From Clostridiales bacterium UBA4080 (GTDB lineage Bacteria > Bacillota > Clostridia > Lachnospirales > Vallitaleaceae), in contig DFYO01000070.1 of the NCBI GenBank assembly GCA_002381865.1, positions 1-32,540 of the forward strand: a stretch of DNA of 32,540 nt. The letters are read 5' to 3'. Both the position numbers and the translations under genes were made by a program. A model generated the notes under the pieces. That model did no database searches, was not told the DNA's origin, and was given only the letters and a program-made list of their open reading frames with translations. Each line of letters begins with the position of its first letter. Position 1 is the first letter of the stretch. Positions 8,071 through 16,134 of this stretch are shown piece by piece.

Positions 8071-10968
8071 TTAGAATCCTGTAACTGCTTGGTCATTAAG
8101 AGTTACAATTACATTTCCAACAATATCGGTAACTCCAGCAATATCAACTGTTCCTGTATCTCCAGTATCAATAGCTACACTTCCAGTTACTGTAATATTA
8201 ATTGTAGTTGTTCCATTTCCTGAAGCAATTGCATCGATTGTAAATGTTTCAGGATTATTTGCATTACTTGAATCTAAGAATTTACCATCTGTAAAGTTAG
8301 CATCTGTAACAAGTACTGCTTCATCAAATGTAATTCTTAAGTTTGTAGCACTTGTAAATGCTGCACTTACAACAGTTGGTTTAGTTACATCTGCACTTTC
8401 AGTGTCATCAGTTACAATAATCATTTCAATGAAGTCTGCATTAGCATCTTCTCTAACTACTGTTACTGTATTACCTTTCTTAACATCTACTAAGTTAATA
8501 ACCTCACCGTCATCATTTCCTTCTGTAATATCAATCACTTTAAATCCAGAAACTGCTTTGTAAGTAGTTCCAGCAATTGTAATTTCTTTAGCAGAAGTAT
8601 CAACAGTTTGTACAACACCTGCAGCTGTGCTTGCTGCTGTTACATCATTAATTTTTCCTGTAGCATCATCAATAGATAATGTGTATGCAGTACCTGGTGC
8701 AGGAGCTGCTCCGATAGTCAAATCAGCAAGTAGAACGTCAGCTGTGTAAGTAACTTCAACTCCATTTACCCATGCTTTAAGTTCAGTTAACTTATCTGCA
8801 TCAGCATTTAATCTTCTTGTTGCAACAAGTCCAGTAACATCTGTTGAATCATCAACTGAAGCCACGGTATTAGAAACGATATATAATACTTCACCGTCTT
8901 CAACATATAAAGTTGCACCGATTGCTATTGTTTTAACATCAGTTGCTTTACTCCATTCATTGATAACAGTATCATCTTCAGAAGTTCCATCAGTAATGTC
9001 AAAAATCATAGTATCATTAAGGATCTTGTAAGAACCTCCAGCTGTTGCTGCATACTTGTCGCCATCTTCTTTGTCAATTATAGCGTTAGTTGCAATTGCT
9101 GTAGTTCCAGTAAACAATCCAAGACCAACTACGTTGCCATTAGCATCATAGTAAAGTTCCATAATACTATCTGCTTCGTATTGAGAATCTATTCCGCCAG
9201 CTGCTACAGCATCGCCAAATGTTCTACGAGCAACATCATTTTCATCATAAGCAGTTACAACTCCAGTAACTGCATTGATATCAAAGTAATCAATCTTAGT
9301 TGTAACAACATCACCAACTTTTGTCTTAGTGTTGTCTAGTGTAATAAATTCTAAATCTCTTAAAGCAATTGTTTTAGTTACTTTTTTACCTTCTTGATTA
9401 ACAACTACTGCTTTAATGCTGTACTCCCCAAAGCTAACATTTGTAGTTACGTCAGAAATCAAGATATTTGCAACTTTGTCTGATTCAACATCTCCAAGTT
9501 TTCCAGTAACATAAAGCATTTTTCCTTCTCTGTCAAGGAACAATGTTACGTCGCCTTCATCTTTCATTTGATCAGCTGCATCAGTATCAAATTCAGCTAA
9601 ATCACCATCTTCATTTAAGTATAAAGTATCAACGTCAGCTACAAAGCCTTCATTAAAGTCATAAGTTTTTCCCGCAACTTTAATTCCGTCACTGTAGATA
9701 TTTGTAATTGCACCTGCAACTGATTTTGTGTAGATTTCTGCAAATCCATCACCAGTTGAATTGTAGGCAATAATATCACCTTTAACTACATCAGCTGCTG
9801 CAGCTAGGCTACCATTTTTCATTAATTGGTAATCTTTAACATTAATTTCAGTACCTTCAACATCTTTAATTACATTTCCGCTTACAGAATCAACTACCAT
9901 GAAATCTACAAATGTATATGCATCAATAAATACAACTTTGTTGTTTTTATCAACTACTACCTTAGCAAGATCATAAGTAGCTCCATCAACAACTGCGCCT
10001 GCACGGTTAACATCTGAATCTGCAGCTGCAGCAAATGCTGAATGTAAGTCGTAAGTTTTGTCAGCACCTATTAGTTTAACTTCATCATCAGTAAGATTAA
10101 CTTCAACTGCATCAATAAAGCTTTTGCTTGTTACTTCAGCATAGATAATCTCGTCGTCATCATTTTCCCATAATGTAACTTCATTTCTGTATGCGCCATA
10201 GTAATCAACTTCTGCGCCTTCAGCAACATCAATTCCATTAAGTTGTTTGTCGTCAGTATCATAAGAAGTAATTCTAACATCTTCTGTTTCAGTAACATTT
10301 AATTTTTCGCTTAGTAATGTTCCTGCAACCACTCCATACTCAACTGTACCGTCAGTTTTGTATACTGTTGCACCCCACATATCAGCTGAAAGAGTGTTTA
10401 CTAACATCTTAGCAACTAATCCTCTAAGTGCATTTGTTCCGCTTGCAACATTAACACCTTTAAGAAGTCCTTCGTTAGAAGCTCTTCCAACGTAGTTTGC
10501 TGGCCAAGTTCCTTCTTTGTCGATAACCGGTCCAAGACCGATCATTCTGCAAAGGATAGTAATTGCTTCAGCATTTGTTAACTTGCCTTCCGGCTTGTAA
10601 GTTCCGTCTGGGTATCCAGCAACTAAACCTCTGTTTACTGCTAGGTTGATGTATCCTGAAGCCCAATGGCTAGCAGTAACATCCCCAAATTTTGTCATTC
10701 CTTTTGAAGCCTCAGCAGCATTGCCAAGTCCCATTGCAACTACTGCAATCTTAGCAAATTCTGCTCTTGTAATTTCCCCTTCTGGTTTGAAAGTTCCATC
10801 TGGGTAACCTTCCATAACGCCTACTGCTTTAAGCTTGCCTACAGCAACTTCGAAGTCTGTTCCAACAACATCAGGGTTAACTGCTGCAAAAGCAACTGAG
10901 TTAATCATTGTGCTGAAAACAAGAACAAGAGCTGTAAGTAAAGCTATAAAACGATTTGTTTTCTTCAT
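8071..10968 (-). CDS. Probable major S-layer protein with N-terminal SLH domains
   Basis: A 965-residue secreted protein. A signal peptide covers residues 1-29 (MKKTNRFIALLTALVLVFST, cut near AFA-AV). SLH repeats are at about 32-78 (GYPDGTFKPEGEITRAEFAK), 90-137 (GYPDGTYKPEGKLTNAEA) and a weaker third at 150-200, anchoring it to wall polymer. The rest is acidic, Thr/Asp/Val-rich and beta-type, ending in an Ig-like domain that starts near DVTKPTVVSAAF. Codon use differs from its neighbours (more TTC, AAC, TAC, CCA and GAA), as expected for a very abundant protein. Two good promoters, an AAAGGAGG site 10 nt before the ATG and a perfect terminator support high single-gene expression. That it is the lattice-forming protein is inferred. 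Confidence 0.88.
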   Translation of the reverse strand: MKKTNRFIALLTALVLVFSTMINSVAFAAVNPDVVGTDFEVAVGKLKAVGVMEGYPDGTFKPEGEITRAEFAKIAVVAMGLGNAAEASKGMTKFGDVTASHWASGYINLAVNRGLVAGYPDGTYKPEGKLTNAEAITILCRMIGLGPVIDKEGTWPANYVGRASNEGLLKGVNVASGTNALRGLVAKMLVNTLSADMWGATVYKTDGTVEYGVVAGTLLSEKLNVTETEDVRITSYDTDDKQLNGIDVAEGAEVDYYGAYRNEVTLWENDDDEIIYAEVTSKSFIDAVEVNLTDDEVKLIGADKTYDLHSAFAAAADSDVNRAGAVVDGATYDLAKVVVDKNNKVVFIDAYTFVDFMVVDSVSGNVIKDVEGTEINVKDYQLMKNGSLAAAADVVKGDIIAYNSTGDGFAEIYTKSVAGAITNIYSDGIKVAGKTYDFNEGFVADVDTLYLNEDGDLAEFDTDAADQMKDEGDVTLFLDREGKMLYVTGKLGDVESDKVANILISDVTTNVSFGEYSIKAVVVNQEGKKVTKTIALRDLEFITLDNTKTKVGDVVTTKIDYFDINAVTGVVTAYDENDVARRTFGDAVAAGGIDSQYEADSIMELYYDANGNVVGLGLFTGTTAIATNAIIDKEDGDKYAATAGGSYKILNDTMIFDITDGTSEDDTVINEWSKATDVKTIAIGATLYVEDGEVLYIVSNTVASVDDSTDVTGLVATRRLNADADKLTELKAWVNGVEVTYTADVLLADLTIGAAPAPGTAYTLSIDDATGKINDVTAASTAAGVVQTVDTSAKEITIAGTTYKAVSGFKVIDITEGNDDGEVINLVDVKKGNTVTVVREDANADFIEMIIVTDDTESADVTKPTVVSAAFTSATNLRITFDEAVLVTDANFTDGKFLDSSNANNPETFTIDAIASGNGTTTINITVTGSVAIDTGDTGTVDIAGVTDIVGNVIVTLNDQAVTGF

Positions 10969-11028
10969 GTTTCTACTTCCTCCTTTAAAATATTGTTTGT
11001 TTTTTTTGGCTATAAAACCACAGAATAA

Positions 11029-11057
11029 ATTATAGCACTTCGTAATAAACCAGTCAA
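11029..11057 (-). promoter_or_regulatory. S-layer gene promoter P1
   Basis: TTGACT (11052-11057), a 17-bp spacer and a perfect TATAAT (11029-11034) on the minus strand. The predicted 5' leader is about 55 nt. Confidence 0.85.
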
Positions 11058-11138
11058 CATATTACTGAGGCTGTAACACTTCTGTAATAGAAATATTAGC
11101 CGTCACAATATATTAAACCGATATTTACTGATGCCTTT

Positions 11139-11167
11139 ATTATAGCCACTGGATAATCAAATAGCAA
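11139..11167 (-). promoter_or_regulatory. S-layer gene promoter P2
   Basis: TTGCTA (11162-11167), a 17-bp spacer and TATAAT (11139-11144) on the minus strand, 110 bp upstream of P1. Tandem promoters fit strong expression. Confidence 0.6.
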
Positions 11168-11212
11168 TAGCCTAAAGGCTTCTGTAATGATAGTGTAATA
11201 AATAGGTGGCTG

Positions 11213-11240
11213 TTGACATTTTTCTGAAATATAAGATAAT
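11213..11240 (+). promoter_or_regulatory. murG promoter
   Basis: Consensus TTGACA (11213-11218), a 16-bp spacer and GATAAT (11235-11240). The predicted start of transcription is about 10 nt before the AAGGAG of the leader ORF. Confidence 0.7.
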
Positions 11241-11270
11241 AAATAAAGAAATAAAAAAAGGAGTTTTAGG

Positions 11271-11309
11271 GTGTATATACTTATTTATATCCCTATAGAA
11301 AGAATATAA
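11271..11309 (+). CDS. 12-codon leader ORF coupled to murG
   Basis: A GTG-initiated ORF encoding M-YILIYIPIERI. It is preceded by AAGGAG (11258-11263) at 7 nt, the best ribosome site in this region. Its TAA overlaps the murG ATG as TAATG. murG itself has only a weak purine stretch upstream, so ribosomes may reach it by terminating on this leader. The peptide is hydrophobic (Ile/Tyr/Leu). Whether it has any function beyond coupling is unknown. Confidence 0.45.
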   Translation: MYILIYIPIERI

Positions 11310-12373
11310 TGAAAAAGATAATACTTACAGGCGGAGGCACAGCAGGTCATGTCACCCCCAATATAGCACTTGTTCCCTTACTGTTAGATATGAGCCTAAG
11401 CCTTGACTATATCGGCTCTTATAGCGGAATTGAAAAGGAGCTTATTGCTCCTCTTAATATCAGCTATCATCCTATTTCTACGGGTAAGCTTAGGCGATAT
11501 AAGGATATTAGGAATATTACAGACCCCTTCAGGGTAATTAAGGGCTGCTATCAGGCTGCGCTATTAATTAGAAGGCTAAAGCCTGCGGTTGTATTTTCAA
11601 AGGGCGGCTTTGTAAGTCTTCCTGTAATAATCGGAGCATGGCTTAATCGAGTGCCTTCAATACTACACGAGTCAGATATAAGCCCTGGGCTTGCTAATAA
11701 GCTCTGTACTTTTTTTGCAACAAGAATATGTGTTAATTTTCCCGAAACCCTTGAGCTGGTCAGCACTAAAAAAGGTGTGCTTACAGGCACTCCTATTAGA
11801 AGCGAGCTGGCTTCGGGTAATGCCGAAGCAGGCTTAACACTTTGCGGCTTTGATCATTCTAAGCCTGTGATTATGCTTATGGGCGGCAGCTTGGGAGCAA
11901 GAACACTTAATCTTATAATAAGAGAGCAGCTGGGTGAGCTGCTTGAAAAATACCAGCTTATTCATTTGTGCGGACGTGGAAATCTGGATAAAGCTCTTGA
12001 GGGCATTAAGGGCTATAAGCAATTTGAATATGTTAGCAGCGAGCTGCCGGATTTATTTGCTGCCTGCGAGCTGGTTATCTCCAGAGCAGGTGCCAATGCT
12101 ATCTCGGAGCTATTATATATAAGAAAGCCGAATATATTAATTCCCCTGCCACTTAGTGCCAGCAGGGGAGATCAGCTTTTAAATGCAGCCTCCTTTGAAA
12201 GGAAGGGCTATAGCTATGTAATTAAGGAGGAGGAGCTAAGCTCTAAGGTGCTTTTTAAAGCAATCCAGCAGGTGCTGGAGAACAAAGCAGCTTATTGTGA
12301 AGCTATGTCCAAGGCTCCTCAAAGTAATGGTACTGAAAATGTGTTAAAGGAAATCTCTAGATTTTTGAATTGA
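11309..12373 (+). CDS. murG: UDP-GlcNAc : lipid I GlcNAc transferase MurG
   Basis: A 354-residue glycosyltransferase of family GT28. It adds GlcNAc from UDP-GlcNAc to lipid I, forming lipid II for peptidoglycan, on the cytoplasmic face of the membrane. The N-terminal glycine loop GGGTAGHVTPN is at about 8-18. A second conserved block, FSKGGFVSLP, lies near 95-104, and HESDISPGLANK near 121-132. The UDP-binding C-domain carries MGGSLGAR (about 191-198), SRAGANAISEL (about 254-264) and PLSASRGDQ (about 276-284). Length is normal. It is the only plus-strand gene, divergent from the S-layer gene and detached from a division/cell-wall cluster. Its 3' end overlaps the HIT gene tail-to-tail by 17 bp. 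Confidence 0.95.
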   Translation: MKKIILTGGGTAGHVTPNIALVPLLLDMSLSLDYIGSYSGIEKELIAPLNISYHPISTGKLRRYKDIRNITDPFRVIKGCYQAALLIRRLKPAVVFSKGGFVSLPVIIGAWLNRVPSILHESDISPGLANKLCTFFATRICVNFPETLELVSTKKGVLTGTPIRSELASGNAEAGLTLCGFDHSKPVIMLMGGSLGARTLNLIIREQLGELLEKYQLIHLCGRGNLDKALEGIKGYKQFEYVSSELPDLFAACELVISRAGANAISELLYIRKPNILIPLPLSASRGDQLLNAASFERKGYSYVIKEEELSSKVLFKAIQQVLENKAAYCEAMSKAPQSNGTENVLKEISRFLN

Positions 12374-12773
12374 TTTCCTTTGCTAGTGCCTGCATATCCT
12401 CCGGTGCAAGCTGCTGGGTTTTCCAGCCAAAGTGAATTCCATCACCCTCAAAGCGTGGAATCAGGTGCATGTGAAAATGATTCACCGTCTGCCCTGCCAG
12501 CTTGCCGTTATTTTGAAGCACATTGAGAGCCTCACATTTTGTTACTTTCTTTAAGGCTCTGGCTACCACTGTTACCAGTGCAAAAAACTTGCCTGCGGTA
12601 TCAGCATCCAGCTCGTAGATATTCTCGTAATGCTCCTTTGTTATTACCAGTGTATGTCCCCTTCCTGACGGAAACGCATCAAGGATTACCTTGAATTCGT
12701 TTGTCTCATAAATAGTTGCTGAAGTAATCTCATCCTTTGCAATACTGCAAAAAATACAATTCTTTTGTCCCAT
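12357..12773 (-). CDS. HIT-family nucleotide hydrolase/transferase
   Basis: A 138-residue histidine-triad protein, close to the usual HinT/Fhit-like length. The catalytic HxHxH is HFHMH at 99-103, within NHFHMHLIPRF. The N-terminal block CIFCSIAKDEI and the GRGHTLVITKEHY motif near 37-49 are typical of the family, which acts on nucleotide phosphoramidates or dinucleoside polyphosphates. The start at 12773 is preferred because GGGG (12782-12785) is 8 nt away; a TTG at 12779 would be too close. It follows the three-domain UDG/flavodoxin/SCP2 gene by 29 bp and is probably the last gene of that operon. Substrate unknown. Confidence 0.92.
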   Translation of the reverse strand: MGQKNCIFCSIAKDEITSATIYETNEFKVILDAFPSGRGHTLVITKEHYENIYELDADTAGKFFALVTVVARALKKVTKCEALNVLQNNGKLAGQTVNHFHMHLIPRFEGDGIHFGWKTQQLAPEDMQALAKEINSKI

Positions 12774-12802
12774 ATTCAAGTCCCCTTTTTTAATATTGTT
12801 TT

Positions 12803-15010
12803 TTATTTGAACGCAAATAATCCATCCAGCTTGTAGAGAATATTAAAATCTCCCTTAGCCTTGATTTCTCCTGTCATAAAGGCTCTCTGAATTGAAAGCT
12901 TGCCCTCTGTAATACGTTCTAAAATAACATCATCCAAATGTACAATGGTATTGTAATCTATAATATTGCCATAATAGGCATTAAAGCGGTCGCCTCTGAC
13001 ATCCATTACAAAGTTTTTGCTGGCTCTGTCATTGATGCTCCACTGAATAATTGTCTTAGGTATGTCCTCGCCCCCTGTAAAAGCCGCTTTAAAGATATCC
13101 GGCTCGGTTTTAAAGGGATTGGCTTCAATGCTGTTGATTTTCTTTTTGAAAAGGTTGGCAATATCTGCTATATCCTTTTGCTGCTTTTCGACATATTCCT
13201 CGTAATTAGGAATCAAATCATCCTGAAGGCTTGGCTCTGCAATATTGCTATCTTGCTTAGAAGCTAGATGGCTTTTTTCATGGTCAAGAGTCGGCACCTC
13301 CATATAAAGCTTATTGTTTCTAATGCTGGTGGGAAAGGTTCCTCTGTTTTGATGTGCAATACGATAAAATTCCTCGGTTTTTTTATCTATTCCATTAAGC
13401 AGCTGACTATTGGTTTCTAGGTCTACAGATTTTTTGATGCTGGCACAAAGACTGGTGCCCTCAACTCCTCCTAATAGCTCCCAAGACTTTAGCAGATGAT
13501 TATAGGCATCTCTTTCGTAGTGCTGCTTGCTGATTACCACTCCATAAAGATATACATTGTTAAAGTATTCCTTGTTGCCAAGCTTCCAGCACTTATCTAA
13601 AAACAGCTGAAGATGTCCGCCGATACCCAGCCACTCCACCGTTGTAGCAATTACTACTGCGTGAGTGTCCTCCAGCTCCTTGAAAAAGCCTTGAATATCA
13701 TATTCGTTTCTGAATAAATCCATACGGATAATATTGGCACTTAGCTCTGTAAGTACATTGCTTATCCTATCAATAGCTACTAAGGTTGGGTCATCCATAT
13801 AGCCGTCCCCGCCATATATAATAATAGCTTTAAGCCTGCCATTTGCTGGTTTTTTGCTTTGAAGCGGCGGCTTTGGTGCCGAATTAATTGGCTTTACCGA
13901 TTTTTGTGGCGATTGTGTTGCTGATGGCGACTGTGTTGGTTGTTTTTTTGTTAGTTGCGGAGCTTGTGTTGTTTGTGTTTTTGTTACCGGTGTTGCCTGC
14001 AAGGAAGGCTCCTGCTGCTTTTGGGGAGCTTCTTGTGGTGAAGGTTTTTTACCTGAAATCAGCTTTTCTCTTAGTCTTTGAGCCGGGGAAACAGGCTTCT
14101 CCTTTGCAGGCTCAGCTTTTTCCAGTAGCTCCTTATAGGCTTGTTCAATATAGGGAGGATTCTCAAAAAAAGGCTCCTCTTCAATTGTAATTTCTTCTTC
14201 CTCATGCTCAACTTCTGAATATAATTCAGCTTCCTCATCCTGCTCAGCTTCCAAATATTCCTGAGTTTCCTCATATTGAACCTCATTATAGCCAGCTTTC
14301 TCTGTATATATTTCTCTTGCCTTGTGCTTGTTAGCTTTTTGCACTGAGGGCTTTTCCTCTAGCTCCTGTATTTCCTGTATTTCCTCAATTTCCATTTCTT
14401 CGATTATTTCTGAGGGTTTCTCCTGCTGGGAAATAAAATCAATCAGTTTTTTTATAGTTTCCAGATTATTCCTTTCCTCTTGTCCCTCTGATAAGGGTGC
14501 ATTTTTAAAGGGCAGAATCTTATAGGCACGTCCGTTAATATATCTGGTTCTAACTCTTCCATGCTCGTATTCTATTTCCAGCTCAGGCTCCTCTAACAGC
14601 ACTCTCATGGGTAGATTACCCATAGCTACAATCAGCTTTGGAGCTACGATATCAATTTCCTCCAGCAAAAAAGGAACAAACAAGCTTATTTCCTCATTTT
14701 TGGGCGCTCGGTTTGTTATTCTTCCTGATTTTTCATTTATTTTATAGGGTCTGTATTTTAAGAGATGTGTTGTATAGGTATCCTCTCTATTAAGCTCCAG
14801 CCTTCTAATCAGCTCATTAAGGGGCTTTCCTGCTTTTCCCACAAAGGGCAGGCTGGCTCCCTCTTCCTCTGATGTAGGATATTCACCGATAAACATAACG
14901 TCTGCACTTACACTTCCTGTTCCCTGCACCAGCTGGTGTATTTCCTGTGTCTGCTTTGTTATTTCTGCCGAGCAAAGCTTATAAAGCTCGTCAATTCTTT
15001 CCTGTTTCAT
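12803..15010 (-). CDS. Three-domain fusion: UDG-like, flavodoxin-like, SCP2-like
   Basis: A 735-residue protein. Residues 35-190 match family-4 uracil-DNA glycosylases: GEYPTSEEEGASLPFVGKAG corresponds to motif 1, then HLLKYRPYK and PKLIVAMGNLPMRVLL. The usual Fe-S cysteine of the KCRPP motif is replaced (KYRPY), and the expected His-Pro motif reads LPFKNAPLS, so glycosylase activity is doubtful. Residues 195-390 are an acidic then Pro/Gln/Lys-rich linker. Residues 393-545 resemble NADPH-dependent FMN reductase/flavodoxin (KAIIIYGGDGYMDDP; TTVEWLGIGGHLQLFLDKCW). Residues 620-735 resemble an SCP2 lipid-binding domain (NYNTIVHLDD-like region, MTGEIKAKGDFNILYKL). The start at 15010 has GGGAGG 6 nt upstream and lies 20 bp inside the rhomboid gene, indicating coupling. 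Function unknown. Confidence 0.8.
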   Translation of the reverse strand: MKQERIDELYKLCSAEITKQTQEIHQLVQGTGSVSADVMFIGEYPTSEEEGASLPFVGKAGKPLNELIRRLELNREDTYTTHLLKYRPYKINEKSGRITNRAPKNEEISLFVPFLLEEIDIVAPKLIVAMGNLPMRVLLEEPELEIEYEHGRVRTRYINGRAYKILPFKNAPLSEGQEERNNLETIKKLIDFISQQEKPSEIIEEMEIEEIQEIQELEEKPSVQKANKHKAREIYTEKAGYNEVQYEETQEYLEAEQDEEAELYSEVEHEEEEITIEEEPFFENPPYIEQAYKELLEKAEPAKEKPVSPAQRLREKLISGKKPSPQEAPQKQQEPSLQATPVTKTQTTQAPQLTKKQPTQSPSATQSPQKSVKPINSAPKPPLQSKKPANGRLKAIIIYGGDGYMDDPTLVAIDRISNVLTELSANIIRMDLFRNEYDIQGFFKELEDTHAVVIATTVEWLGIGGHLQLFLDKCWKLGNKEYFNNVYLYGVVISKQHYERDAYNHLLKSWELLGGVEGTSLCASIKKSVDLETNSQLLNGIDKKTEEFYRIAHQNRGTFPTSIRNNKLYMEVPTLDHEKSHLASKQDSNIAEPSLQDDLIPNYEEYVEKQQKDIADIANLFKKKINSIEANPFKTEPDIFKAAFTGGEDIPKTIIQWSINDRASKNFVMDVRGDRFNAYYGNIIDYNTIVHLDDVILERITEGKLSIQRAFMTGEIKAKGDFNILYKLDGLFAFK

Positions 15011-16046
15011 GGTTATCCTCCCGCTTGCTTCGTGCCACAAAATAAGTCACGATAATTCCGCCGATAAATCCTCCAAGATGAGCAAATACATCTATCCCTG
15101 GCATTGCAACGCTTGCTGCCATCCCGATAACAAAAAAAATTGCCATAGAATAATCTGAAAGCCCTTGAATTTCTCTTCCTGAAAGTCTTGATAATACGAT
15201 TATACTGCCTATCATACCATAAACTGCTCCCGAAGCGCCTACACTAATTGAATTTTTTTCAAAAATCAGCTGTGCTGCAAGGCTTGCTGCCGAGCCAATC
15301 AGGGCAGAGCCCATATATATCATTAAAAATTTCGGTATAGAAAGAAGTCTTTCCACTCTCCCCCCGAATAAAATTATTCCAAAGCAGTTCATAAATAAAT
15401 GACTAAAGCCCGCATGCAGAAAGACTGCTGTAAAAAGTCTAAAAAACTCTCCCTGCTCAATAATATAAGGTGTGTACATTGCTCCAAAGCGAAGCAGCAC
15501 CTCTGTATTGTAGGAGCCTCCTGATAATTCCATGGCTGTCCAAAGCATAATATTTAAGGCTACCAGCCCATAGGTGTAATAGGGCACTTGGTGCTTGACC
15601 TTGAGCTTAATTCTTTTTTCGACATATTCCTCTTTAATCAGAGCAGCCAGCTCCTTTTCCAGATTAATCACCTGGGCAAGCTGGTTTTGAGGAATTATAA
15701 GTGCTCTGTTTTCCTTATCTATCATCCATATAACATCTACAAATTCCTCTAGTACATTAGGTTCAAAATCAATATAGCTATATAGCTTGTCAGGGCTGTC
15801 TGTAAGGACTATTGTCAGTAAAATAGTCTTGTCTGCTGTGTATTCTGCAAATTGCAGCTTCGTTACTGCCTTGTATTCCTCATATCTTTTTATATCCAAT
15901 GTTTCCTTGCTTTCAAGGTTAACAATGTTAATCAGATAGAGATATGACTTTTCATAGGTTACAAACATTCTGACATTGTCCCTGTCTGTCGGAATACTTT
16001 GAAAATGCCTTGAAGTAAAGTAATTATTGATTTTATTATATAGCAT
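14991..16046 (-). CDS. Rhomboid intramembrane serine protease
   Basis: A 351-residue membrane protease that cuts transmembrane substrates within the bilayer. Residues 1-150 form a soluble N-terminal region seen in clostridial rhomboids. About six or seven membrane helices follow from residue 155. The catalytic serine is in SVGASGAVYGM (Ser272) and its histidine in FAHLGGFIGG (His323). The helix-2 motif HAGFSHLFMN (His211, His216, Asn220) is intact, so activity is expected. GAGG lies 5 nt before the ATG. A promoter in the 88-bp gap behind the vWA gene (16103-16130) suggests it starts a rhomboid / UDG-SCP2 fusion / HIT operon, though read-through from the envelope operon is possible. Substrates are unknown; the single-pass vWA and BatA-like proteins next door are candidates by proximity only. 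Confidence 0.92.
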   Translation of the reverse strand: MLYNKINNYFTSRHFQSIPTDRDNVRMFVTYEKSYLYLINIVNLESKETLDIKRYEEYKAVTKLQFAEYTADKTILLTIVLTDSPDKLYSYIDFEPNVLEEFVDVIWMIDKENRALIIPQNQLAQVINLEKELAALIKEEYVEKRIKLKVKHQVPYYTYGLVALNIMLWTAMELSGGSYNTEVLLRFGAMYTPYIIEQGEFFRLFTAVFLHAGFSHLFMNCFGIILFGGRVERLLSIPKFLMIYMGSALIGSAASLAAQLIFEKNSISVGASGAVYGMIGSIIVLSRLSGREIQGLSDYSMAIFFVIGMAASVAMPGIDVFAHLGGFIGGIIVTYFVARSKREDNHETGKN

Positions 16047-16102
16047 TATTGCCTCGCTTATTTGAATGCATTTATTTGTTGGCTTTTTTGTTTTATACTC
16101 TT

Positions 16103-16130
16103 ATTCTAGTGTTTTAAAAAAAATAGTCAA
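16103..16130 (-). promoter_or_regulatory. Promoter of the rhomboid operon
   Basis: TTGACT (16125-16130), a 16-bp spacer and TAGAAT (16103-16108) on the minus strand, just after the stop of the preceding vWA gene. Confidence 0.55.
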
Positions 16131-16134
16131 TACT

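Larger units (their letters stand above)
10969..11308. other. Divergent S-layer / murG control region
   Basis: This 340-bp gap holds two minus-strand promoters for the S-layer gene, one plus-strand promoter for murG, the murG leader ORF, and a decamer CTTCTGTAAT occurring twice exactly 100 bp apart (11079-11088 and 11179-11188). Confidence 0.7.

Noticed and set aside
12803..15010. Functional uracil-DNA glycosylase
   Set aside because: The expected Fe-S cysteine and His-Pro motif are replaced, so only the fold, not the activity, is called.
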